5,575 bases of DNA, taken from assembly GCA_944333305.1 (NCBI GenBank), contig CALVKV010000084.1, forward strand, positions 1 through 5,575. Direction: 5' to 3'. Below the pieces are notes generated by a model that was given only the letters and a program-made list of their open reading frames with translations, was not told the DNA's origin and searched no databases. Positions 1 to 5,575 of this stretch are shown piece by piece. Each line of letters opens with the position of its first letter. Positions within the stretch are counted from its first letter, which is position 1. A program made the position numbers and the translations under genes. The stretch comes from an uncultured Bacilli bacterium (lineage in GTDB: Bacteria; Bacillota_I; Bacilli_A; RF39; UBA660).

Positions 1-69
1 ATTTTAAATAGCTTTTTTCATTAAATTTAGTAATTTAAGTCTTAATTTATATAAATGTCCCTTTTGTAA
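1..69. other. AT-rich non-coding leader before the catalase remnant
   Basis: No gene is supported here. In the frame of the downstream catalase there are six stop codons in 23 codons (TAA or TAG at 22, 28, 31, 43, 52 and 67). The other two forward frames show nothing resembling the missing catalase N-terminus, which in CotJC-type proteins carries a Tyr-Glu-Lys-Lys type opening and a Leu-Ala-Lys helix. A 7-bp AT-only inverted repeat (21-27 with 32-38, 4-nt loop) is present but is weak. This may be decayed catalase sequence or unrelated DNA joined near position 70; the window is too short on this side to decide. Confidence 0.5.
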
Positions 70-552
70 TGTGGAGGTAGTAATGGAGAATTAGCGGCTG
101 CGCTTCGCTATTTAAACCAACGATATACTATGCCAGACCAAAAAGGACAAGCCCTACTTACAGATATAGGAACTGAAGAACTTGCTCACGTAGAAATGAT
201 TTCTACTATGGTATACCAACTATTGAAGGATGCAACTGTTGAAGAAATGAAGGCAGCAGGACTTGCTTCTCACTATGCCGAACATAAAAACGCTTTATAT
301 CCTGTCGATGCTAATGGTGTCCCATTTACAGTTGCCTACTTTGCGACAACAGGAGATCCTCTAGCTGATATTATGGAAGATATGGCTGCTGAACAAAAAG
401 CAAGAGCAACATATGAAAGCTTAATAGAACTTACTGATGATCCTGATGTTATCGGACCACTCCTATGGTTAAGACAAAGGGAAATAGTTCACTACAATGC
501 CTTTGAAGATTTATTTAAATACTATGATAAAATGCTAAATAAGAGAAGATAA
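70..552 (+). pseudogene. cotJC: 5'-truncated manganese catalase, CotJC-like
   Basis: Remnant of a non-haem dimanganese catalase of the CotJC subfamily, which converts hydrogen peroxide to water and oxygen and is a spore-coat component in Bacillus. Homology starts at codon 70 (Gly-Gly-Ser-Asn-Gly-Glu-Leu-Ala-Ala-Ala) and runs to TAA at 550-552. The five metal-binding positions known from the Lactiplantibacillus enzyme (Glu35, Glu66, His69, Glu148, His181) map to Glu at codon 88-90 and, numbered from ATG 130, Glu17, His20, Glu88 and His121; the 33-residue spacing of the last pair is exact. The 160 codons plus about 28 missing ones would give ~188 residues, the length of CotJC (189), not the ~270-300 of long Mn catalases. 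TAA at 67-69 closes the frame upstream. The first ATG (130, 140-codon product) has no Shine-Dalgarno and would lose the first Glu ligand, so a working enzyme is unlikely from this sequence. If the break is an assembly error, the gene would be intact. Family call is confident; pseudogene status less so. Confidence 0.75.
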
Positions 553-572
553 TATTCTTCCCTTATTTTTTT
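538..572. terminator. Bidirectional intrinsic terminator shared by convergent genes
   Basis: Arms 538-549 and 556-567 pair over 12 positions around a 6-nt loop (550-555). On the plus strand there is one A-C mismatch (544/561) and the stem is followed by five more Ts (568-572), a standard Rho-independent terminator for the catalase. On the minus strand the mismatch becomes a G-U wobble, so all 12 positions pair, but the following T tract is poorer. The catalase stop (550-552) lies in the loop and the glycosyltransferase stop (563-565) lies in the right arm, so this is the 3' end of both transcripts. Confidence 0.75.
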
Positions 573-1738
573 ATACTTAAAGCATCTTTATAAACTCTCT
601 CCATATAATTAGCTAAATCTTTAGTTCCTTTATCCTTCACACTTTCTCTTACCATCTTTCTCATCTTTAGTTTCTCTTCTTTAGACATATCTACAAACTT
701 CCTAATAACATCTCCCATTTCTTTATCATTATGATATAAGAAACCATTAACACCATTTTCTATTTGATTTGCATTAATTTTATCAAATCGTAATATTGGT
801 ACTAATCCAGACGCCATACCCTCTAACATAGAAATAGACATCATCTCCGTAACAGAAGCAGTAATAAAGAAATCACATGCTATAAAGTAAGGAGAAATAT
901 CCTTATGAGGAATAGCACCAGTAAAAACAACCTTATCTTCAATCTCTAACTGTTTAGCCTTAAAAACCAAAGATTCATATAAAGGACCATCGCCAACAAT
1001 AACTAAACGTAAATTTTCAACATCTCTAAAATTCTTAGCCCAATAATCTAAAAGCAAATCAATACTTTTCTCCTTACCAAGTCTACCAACAAATATACCT
1101 GTTGTCATTCCCTTTTTAATGCCTAACTTTTTCTTAATATTCATAATTTCTTTAGAAGAAATTCTTTCTGGATTAAATTCTTCATAATCAATACTATTAG
1201 GAATAATAACAACTTCTTTTTTTACTCTACATTTTTTTAAAAAATCTTTAGCTTTATAAGAAGGGCTTGTAATAATACTTACACGTCTTGTCAAAAAATG
1301 AATATACCAATGAAACACCATACATACAAAAGGAGAAAAAACAGGAGGAGCAAGATAGAAACTATATTTATCATACATAGTATGTAATGTATAAACAAGA
1401 GGCTTTTTTAAACGCTTAGAAGCAAGAACAGCAAAAATACCCATACTGAACTCTTGATGCATATGTAAAATATCAGGATTAAACTCTCTTAAATAATCCA
1501 TCCTCACTTTACTATCTATCTTAGCGACACTATATCCATAAAGATTTTTCTTTTTTAAACTATGTGCAGGGCAATGAAGAATACCATCTTTAAGATAATG
1601 TTCCTTCGTTTTAGAATCAGCAGTTACAATCAAAACTTGATGACCCGCTTCTATCAAACCATCTCTAAGTACTTTAACATGAGTAACTACTCCATTTATA
1701 TATGGCAAATAAGTTTCTGTAAACAACGCAATTTTCAT
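563..1738 (-). CDS. GT4-family glycosyltransferase, probably membrane-lipid or envelope directed
   Basis: A 391-residue retaining GT-B glycosyltransferase of family GT4, a usual full length, acting at the cytoplasmic membrane face. The N-terminal acceptor domain opens with a beta-strand and the Ile-Asn-Gly-Val-Val-Thr loop (residues 14-19) found in diacylglycerol glucosyltransferases and related enzymes. Asp-Ile-Leu-His-Met-His (89-94) and Thr-Leu-His-Thr-Met-Tyr-Asp (117-123) follow. The C-terminal nucleotide-sugar domain has Gly-Arg-Leu-Gly-Lys-Glu-Lys (218-224), Val-Gly-Asp-Gly-Pro (248-252) and the Glu-x7-Glu donor motif (Glu298, Glu306). Inside that motif the usual Gln-Gly is replaced by Met-Ser and the usual Leu-Pro after Ala-Ser-Gly is Leu-Val, so donor preference may differ. 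No transmembrane segment is evident; basic stretches (Lys61-64, Lys200-209) could aid membrane binding. ATG 1738 is preceded by TGGAG six bases upstream. It lies 94 bp after the ABC permease on the same strand. Acceptor and sugar cannot be read from sequence; the family is confident. Confidence 0.92.
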   Translation of the reverse strand: MKIALFTETYLPYINGVVTHVKVLRDGLIEAGHQVLIVTADSKTKEHYLKDGILHCPAHSLKKKNLYGYSVAKIDSKVRMDYLREFNPDILHMHQEFSMGIFAVLASKRLKKPLVYTLHTMYDKYSFYLAPPVFSPFVCMVFHWYIHFLTRRVSIITSPSYKAKDFLKKCRVKKEVVIIPNSIDYEEFNPERISSKEIMNIKKKLGIKKGMTTGIFVGRLGKEKSIDLLLDYWAKNFRDVENLRLVIVGDGPLYESLVFKAKQLEIEDKVVFTGAIPHKDISPYFIACDFFITASVTEMMSISMLEGMASGLVPILRFDKINANQIENGVNGFLYHNDKEMGDVIRKFVDMSKEEKLKMRKMVRESVKDKGTKDLANYMERVYKDALSIKK

Positions 1739-1744
1739 TTTTCA

Positions 1745-1749
1745 CTCCA
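1745..1749 (-). promoter_or_regulatory. Ribosome binding site of the glycosyltransferase
   Basis: The minus strand reads TGGAG here, leaving six bases before ATG at 1738. This supports the chosen start; no competing in-frame start with a site of similar quality is seen. Confidence 0.75.
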
Positions 1750-1777
1750 CAAAATAATATTAACTATGATAATTCCT

Positions 1778-1791
1778 TACTATATACTATA
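1778..1791. repeat. Tandem heptamer TACTATA x2, operator-like
   Basis: Two perfect adjacent copies of TACTATA (1778-1784, 1785-1791). With the next two bases they create a 6-bp inverted repeat ACTATA/TATAGT (1779-1784, 1788-1793; 3-bp spacer). A further 7-bp inverted pair TATGATA/TATCATA lies at 1765-1771 and 1796-1802, but is not concentric. The block sits immediately downstream of the proposed -10 box of the glycosyltransferase promoter, where a repressor would cover the transcription start. AT-rich DNA makes short repeats common, so an operator role is only a suggestion. Confidence 0.35.
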
Positions 1792-1820
1792 GTTATATCA
1801 TAATTTTAAACTTCATACAA
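1792..1820 (-). promoter_or_regulatory. Candidate sigma-A-type promoter for the glycosyltransferase
   Basis: On the minus strand an extended -10 element, TGA followed by TATAAC, occupies 1800-1792. A weak -35 match (TTGTAT, three of six consensus bases) lies at 1820-1815 with a 17-bp spacer. The predicted start falls near 1785, giving a leader of about 45 nt before ATG 1738. The gene could therefore be transcribed alone as well as by read-through from the permease. Confidence is limited because AT-rich intergenic DNA yields many near-matches. Confidence 0.4.
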
Positions 1821-1832
1821 ATAATAAACCAT

Positions 1833-4800
1833 CTACTCCACAGATTTTAATGAATCTATCATATCTATTTTCTTTAAAATAAAATATGTAATTACTTGAA
1901 CTATAATACTAAATATGACAATTATTATAAATGATAAAATATAACTTAACGGTTTAATAGTCTTAATAAATAATATTTCATCAGTTTCAGCAATCATTAA
2001 AATAAAGGTGTTTAAAGAAAAGCCTAAAAATATTCCAAATATAATACCAACTACAGTTAAAATAATTGTTTCCCTATAAACATAACTAGATACTTCCTTA
2101 TCTCTAAATCCTAAAACTTTCAAAGTTGCTATTTCTCTTTTTCTCTCATTTATATTAATAATTGTTAAATTATATAAAACTGTTATAGCAAGAAAACTTG
2201 AAAAGGCAATTATAAGATAAACTATATTATTCATACCAGCAATAATATCATTAAACATCTCCATATTATCGGTAGTATATTGAATAGCACCAAAGTAACC
2301 AGTTTCTAACAAACTATTAGATAATTCTTCTCTATCAACATTATCAGATAGATTAACTAAAAAACTATTATAATCACTATCATTAAATATTTCTTCATAA
2401 TAGTCCCTATTCATATAAAGATAATTACCTATATAGTTTTCACATATAGAAGATACTCTAACAATATATAACTCATTATCACTATTTCTAATACTAATAT
2501 TTTCCCCTACCTTAACATTTAATAACTCTGCCATCTTCTCTGTAATAATTACTCCACTATCATTAAGAGTTAAGTCAGTTCCATCTAGTGATTTTAATGT
2601 AACATAATCATTTATATTATTATCAGACATAAAAGCTACTAAAGTAAAATCTAAATTCTTAGCATCAGCTTTAAAAGTAAAACTAGAAATATTAGTTTCT
2701 ATATAATCAGTTAGATTGTTATCAGTCAAAGAATTAATAACATCGTCTTTATTAACATCATCATTTAATACTAATGTTGTATCATAATGAGTTATTTCTC
2801 CATATTGTATATCAAGCAAATCACTAAGACTATCTTTAATACCAAAGCCTGTTAAAAGTAAAGCTGTACACCCGGCAATTCCTAAAACAGTCATAAATAT
2901 TCTTTTTTTGTATCTAAATAAATTACGAAGTGTTATCTTCCAAGAGAAAGATAAATGATTCCAAAAAGGTTTAATTCTTTCTAATAATATTTTTTTACCA
3001 CTCTTAGGAGCTTCTGGTCTTAATATAGTAGCAGGTGCTAATCTAAAGTCTTTAATAAGAGTAATAAATACTACTAAACTCATTAAAATGATTGTTGTCA
3101 ATACAATTATCAAACAAGCATAAGGATTAGCATAAGTAGATAAGCTAGGTATAGTAAAAGATGCTGCATATACTGTATAAAGTATTCTTGGTATCAATGT
3201 ATAACCAATACTAAGCCCTATAACTAGTCCTAAAACACAAGCTATAAAAACATATAAAAGATAACTAAAGCAAATAGTAGATTTCCTAATACCTATAGAT
3301 ACTAAAGCCCCTATTTCACTACGTTCTTCTTCAATCATTCTATTCATTGTATTAAAAGCCATAAGAAAAGCGATTAGAATAAAGAAAATAGGAAATACTG
3401 CAGCAATAGAATCTACTTTAGTAGCACTTTCATAAAATGAAGTATAGCCTGTTAAATCTTCTCTAGTTAATAAATACCAAACAGGTTTCTCTATATTTTG
3501 TATTTCTGCTTTTGCATCATTTATCTCTGTTTCATAGTTAGCTATTTCTTCAAGATAAAGATTATAATTAGTGTTATACTCCTCATACCCTTTATTTAAT
3601 TCATCATAACCATTATCTATTTCTTCTTTAGCACTATTTAATCTACTAAGAGATTTACTATACTCCCTATTCCAAGTATCTAAAGAATCATTTAAAGTTT
3701 CTTCCTGCTCTATTAAAGTATTATTAGTACTAATTAATGTCTCAATATTAGTTTTATTATTGTTTAACTCAGCCAAATTAGCATTTAATGTCTCATATAA
3801 ACTATCAGACTCATCAAGATTTGCTAACTCCTCTTCTACCGTCTTTATATTACTATTTATAGTATCTAGTGTAGGTTGTAAAGACTCTACTGTTAAAGAA
3901 GCATTATTTAAAGCATTATTAAACTCACTCTTAGCATTGTCTAAAGCTGCAAAACCATCATTAAGTTCTATTTCTGTAGATTCCTTAGTCCTATTCAAAC
4001 GTGCCAAATTACTATTATAAGACTCTAAAGCAGAATCTAACTCTATTCTATTAGAATTTAACTCCATCAAAGCATCATTAAACTTAGCTTCGTTCTCTTG
4101 TTTTACCCTATTAAGTTCATTTTCAGCTTCAGTTACTTTATCCATCGCTTCTTTTAATATCTCTTCATATCTTGCTGTTTCCCTTAAAGGTCTAAGTTCC
4201 TGTAACTTATCATTTACATCACTAATAATATTATTATATTCATCACTATATGATAACTCTTCTTTAGCACTGTTTACTTCTATATAAATTTCCGTATAGT
4301 AATCTAATTTAAAATTATCCTTAGGAATATATAACAAGCTATCAATTTTCCCATCACCAACAGTAGAAATTCCCTTGTTTTCATAAATATAACTACTACT
4401 ATTAATAGTACCAACTATTTTGCAAGTATTAGATTTTAAATAAGTATCATCTTCTATAGTAATAGAATCATCTATTTTATAAAGACCATCCTCTCCTAGG
4501 CATTCATTATTATCATCTGGCATTCTACCACTAACTAAAGTTACTTTACTAATATTAGATATTGCACTAACTTTAACAACCTCTCCATTTATTAAAGTAT
4601 CAAAAGAATAGCTTCCTTCCACTTTACTAATACCATCTATTTCTTCTAAAGATTTGATATCATCATTAGTTAATCCAAGCGTACTAACTATTTTAAAGTC
4701 ATATAGATTAGTATCATCATAATAATTATCAAGCGTTTTAATCATATCACTAGCAGTTTCTCTAACTCCTGCAAAAAAAGACGTACCTAAAATAACAATA

Positions 4801-4868
4801 AGTATTAACGATAAGAAACGCCCCTTTGACTTCCATATTTTTCTAAAACTATTCTTAAAGAATAACAT
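1833..4868 (-). CDS. ABC transporter permease, double-FtsX with long extracytoplasmic coiled coil
   Basis: Permease of a type VII (MacB/LolCE/FtsX-like) ABC system in the cytoplasmic membrane; about 1011 residues from ATG 4868. Predicted order: basic cytoplasmic N-terminus; TM1 ~18-35; extracytoplasmic domain 1 ~36-485 containing a coiled coil ~205-460; a conserved Pro-Val-Trp-Tyr-Leu-Leu-Thr-Arg-Glu-Asp segment ~462-471; TM2 ~486-506; TM3 ~535-558; TM4 ~583-605; then a second copy with TM5 ~656-675, extracytoplasmic domain 2 ~676-880, TM6 ~881-900, TM7 ~934-956, TM8 ~976-997. Each FtsX module has its cytoplasmic coupling segment after TM2 or TM6: Glu-Arg-Ser-Glu-Ile-Gly-Ala-Leu (~515-522) and Glu-Arg-Lys-Arg-Glu-Ile-Ala-Thr-Leu (~908-916), the part that contacts the ATPase. 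Both modules on one chain mean one permease plus an ATPase dimer would complete the complex. TTG at 4874 is an alternative start, two codons longer. Substrate is unknown; relatives export lipids, peptides or drugs, or transmit force to the cell wall. Confidence 0.92.
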   Translation of the reverse strand: MLFFKNSFRKIWKSKGRFLSLILIVILGTSFFAGVRETASDMIKTLDNYYDDTNLYDFKIVSTLGLTNDDIKSLEEIDGISKVEGSYSFDTLINGEVVKVSAISNISKVTLVSGRMPDDNNECLGEDGLYKIDDSITIEDDTYLKSNTCKIVGTINSSSYIYENKGISTVGDGKIDSLLYIPKDNFKLDYYTEIYIEVNSAKEELSYSDEYNNIISDVNDKLQELRPLRETARYEEILKEAMDKVTEAENELNRVKQENEAKFNDALMELNSNRIELDSALESYNSNLARLNRTKESTEIELNDGFAALDNAKSEFNNALNNASLTVESLQPTLDTINSNIKTVEEELANLDESDSLYETLNANLAELNNNKTNIETLISTNNTLIEQEETLNDSLDTWNREYSKSLSRLNSAKEEIDNGYDELNKGYEEYNTNYNLYLEEIANYETEINDAKAEIQNIEKPVWYLLTREDLTGYTSFYESATKVDSIAAVFPIFFILIAFLMAFNTMNRMIEEERSEIGALVSIGIRKSTICFSYLLYVFIACVLGLVIGLSIGYTLIPRILYTVYAASFTIPSLSTYANPYACLIIVLTTIILMSLVVFITLIKDFRLAPATILRPEAPKSGKKILLERIKPFWNHLSFSWKITLRNLFRYKKRIFMTVLGIAGCTALLLTGFGIKDSLSDLLDIQYGEITHYDTTLVLNDDVNKDDVINSLTDNNLTDYIETNISSFTFKADAKNLDFTLVAFMSDNNINDYVTLKSLDGTDLTLNDSGVIITEKMAELLNVKVGENISIRNSDNELYIVRVSSICENYIGNYLYMNRDYYEEIFNDSDYNSFLVNLSDNVDREELSNSLLETGYFGAIQYTTDNMEMFNDIIAGMNNIVYLIIAFSSFLAITVLYNLTIININERKREIATLKVLGFRDKEVSSYVYRETIILTVVGIIFGIFLGFSLNTFILMIAETDEILFIKTIKPLSYILSFIIIVIFSIIVQVITYFILKKIDMIDSLKSVE

Positions 4869-5569
4869 TACCAATCAATCTCCTTAACTAGTTTTGGCTT
4901 CTTATTAACAGTAATACTTTCTATTTTACCGTTTTTTACTTTAATAACTTTATCTGCAATATCAGCAATAACTGCATTATGAGTAATAATAATTGTTGTT
5001 GTCTTAGTTTTATGACAAGTATCTTGTAATAGTTCTATAATTTTTTTACCTGTTTTAGAGTCTAAGGCTCCTGTTGGTTCATCACAAAGTAAAAGTTTAG
5101 GATTTTTAGCAATAGCTCGAGCAATAGAAACACGTTGCTGTTCTCCGCCGCTTAACTGAGCTGGAAAGTGATTTTTTCTATCCAAAAGACCTACTCTTTT
5201 TAAAGCTTCACTAGAATCCATTGGATGTTTACATATTTGGCTAGCAAGTGATACATTTTCTAAAGCAGTTAAATTACCTACAAGATTATAAAACTGAAAA
5301 ACAAAACCAATATCATAACGTCTATAATCAGTTAATTTTTTATTATTATACCTAGCGATATCATTGTTATCAATGATAACTTTACCACTACTGGCTTTAT
5401 CCATTCCTCCAAGAATATTTAATATAGTAGTTTTACCTGCCCCACTAGGACCTAAAACAACCGTAAGTTCTCCTTTTTCAATATCAAAAGAAACATTGTC
5501 TAATGCTTTAATTGTAACTTCACCCATTTTATATATTTTAGTTAGATTTTTAACACTAATATAAGACAC
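4868..5569 (-). CDS. ABC transporter ATP-binding protein, MacB/LolD type
   Basis: Cytoplasmic ATPase subunit that powers the adjacent permease; 233 residues, a normal length for the LolD/MacB-NBD family. Visible motifs: A-loop Tyr13, Walker A Gly-Pro-Ser-Gly-Ala-Gly-Lys-Thr-Thr (40-48), Q-loop Gln92 in Phe-Val-Phe-Gln-Phe-Tyr-Asn-Leu, signature Leu-Ser-Gly-Gly-Glu-Gln-Gln-Arg (139-146), Walker B with Cys-Asp-Glu-Pro (162-165, catalytic Glu164), Thr-Gly-Ala-Leu-Asp (166-170) and H-loop His197. All catalytic residues are intact. The Pro-Thr-Gly-Ala-Leu-Asp wording and the Gly-Gly-Met-Asp after Walker A point to the MacB/LolD branch. It overlaps the permease start by one base, so the two are co-translated. 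The start used is GTG 5569; the frame remains open to the window edge (two more codons, Ile-Leu), and no ribosome binding site fits within the six visible upstream bases, so the true start and promoter may lie outside. Family call is firm, the 5' end is not. Confidence 0.92.
   Translation of the reverse strand: MSYISVKNLTKIYKMGEVTIKALDNVSFDIEKGELTVVLGPSGAGKTTILNILGGMDKASSGKVIIDNNDIARYNNKKLTDYRRYDIGFVFQFYNLVGNLTALENVSLASQICKHPMDSSEALKRVGLLDRKNHFPAQLSGGEQQRVSIARAIAKNPKLLLCDEPTGALDSKTGKKIIELLQDTCHKTKTTTIIITHNAVIADIADKVIKVKNGKIESITVNKKPKLVKEIDW
4880..4885 (-). promoter_or_regulatory. Ribosome binding site of the permease, inside the ATPase gene
   Basis: The minus strand reads AAGGAG here, formed by Lys and Glu codons near the ATPase C-terminus. 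It is 11 bases from ATG 4868, rather long, and 5 bases from TTG 4874, rather short. The ATPase stop and the ATG share one base (TAATG, 4870-4866), a typical arrangement for translational coupling, so I prefer the ATG. Confidence 0.6.
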
Positions 5570-5575
5570 AAGTAT

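Noticed and set aside
73..94. Strong ribosome-site-like GGAGG followed by ATG at 83
   Set aside because: The frame from this ATG ends after three codons (TAG at 92-94). The GGAGG is part of the Gly-Gly codons of the catalase frame, so the match is coincidental.
8..94. Forward frame with a Cys-Pro-Phe-Cys, zinc-ribbon-like ending
   Set aside because: Only about 28 codons, with no plausible start upstream, a single CxxC, and it runs across the catalase homology in another frame. It is most likely chance.
1562..1792. Plus-strand open frame of 76 codons over the glycosyltransferase start
   Set aside because: It is antisense to well-supported coding sequence, has low-complexity composition and shows no family resemblance.
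1739..1832. Terminator between permease and glycosyltransferase
   Set aside because: Only AT-only arms of 6-7 bp can be drawn and none is followed by a T tract on the minus strand; a stable intrinsic terminator is not supported.
3760..4020. Plus-strand open frame of 86 codons inside the permease
   Set aside because: It is the antisense shadow of the coiled-coil region; its Ser/Leu-rich content follows from the complementary codons.
5364..5564. Plus-strand open frame of 66 codons inside the ATPase
   Set aside because: It is antisense to the Walker A region of an intact ATPase, with no independent start signal or family match.
1..5575. CRISPR array, tRNA, rRNA, transposase or insertion-sequence ends
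   Set aside because: No regularly spaced repeats, RNA-gene cores or transposase motifs were seen on either strand, and no terminal inverted repeat is evident at the catalase junction.

Overview
This window comes from a low-GC Gram-positive-type bacterium, most likely a gut-type member of the Bacillota (Bacilli or Clostridia). The evidence is the strong AT bias, the Shine-Dalgarno sites (AAGGAG, TGGAG), the protein families present (CotJC-like manganese catalase, GT4 glycosyltransferase, MacB/LolD-type ATPase with a double-FtsX permease), and the absence of any outer-membrane component. All visible stops are TAA or TAG and tryptophan is read from TGG, so the standard bacterial code fits. The sequence does not resolve genus or species.

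Layout. Positions 1-69 are AT-rich with no supported gene. Positions 70-552 (+) hold the 3' five-sixths of a CotJC-like manganese catalase. Its first ~28 codons are missing, a TAA lies directly upstream of the homology, and the only in-frame ATG (130) lies downstream of the first metal ligand, so I call it a 5'-truncated pseudogene. It converges on the next gene with 10 bp between stop codons, and one hairpin at 538-567 with a T tract overlaps both stops. Everything from 563 to the right edge is on the minus strand. In transcription order it is an ABC ATPase (4868-5569, reading frame open to the window edge), a ~1011-residue ABC permease with two FtsX modules and a long extracytoplasmic coiled coil (1833-4868, coupled to the ATPase by a TAATG overlap), and a GT4 glycosyltransferase (563-1738). 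A 94-bp gap before the last gene holds a plausible promoter and a repeat, but no terminator.

How the genes work together. ATPase and permease form one complete type VII (MacB/LolCDE/FtsX-like) system: the ATPase drives the cytoplasmic coupling helices of the two FtsX modules, and mechanical movement is passed to the extracytoplasmic stalk. Substrate is unknown. The glycosyltransferase resembles those that add sugars to membrane lipids or envelope polymers. Its position downstream suggests a shared cell-envelope theme, but co-transcription is an inference. The catalase remnant appears unrelated.

I did not find a clearly undescribed system. The most notable points are the truncated catalase with a precise junction, the proline-poor hairpin stalk in the permease, the altered donor-site motif of the glycosyltransferase and the shared bidirectional terminator.
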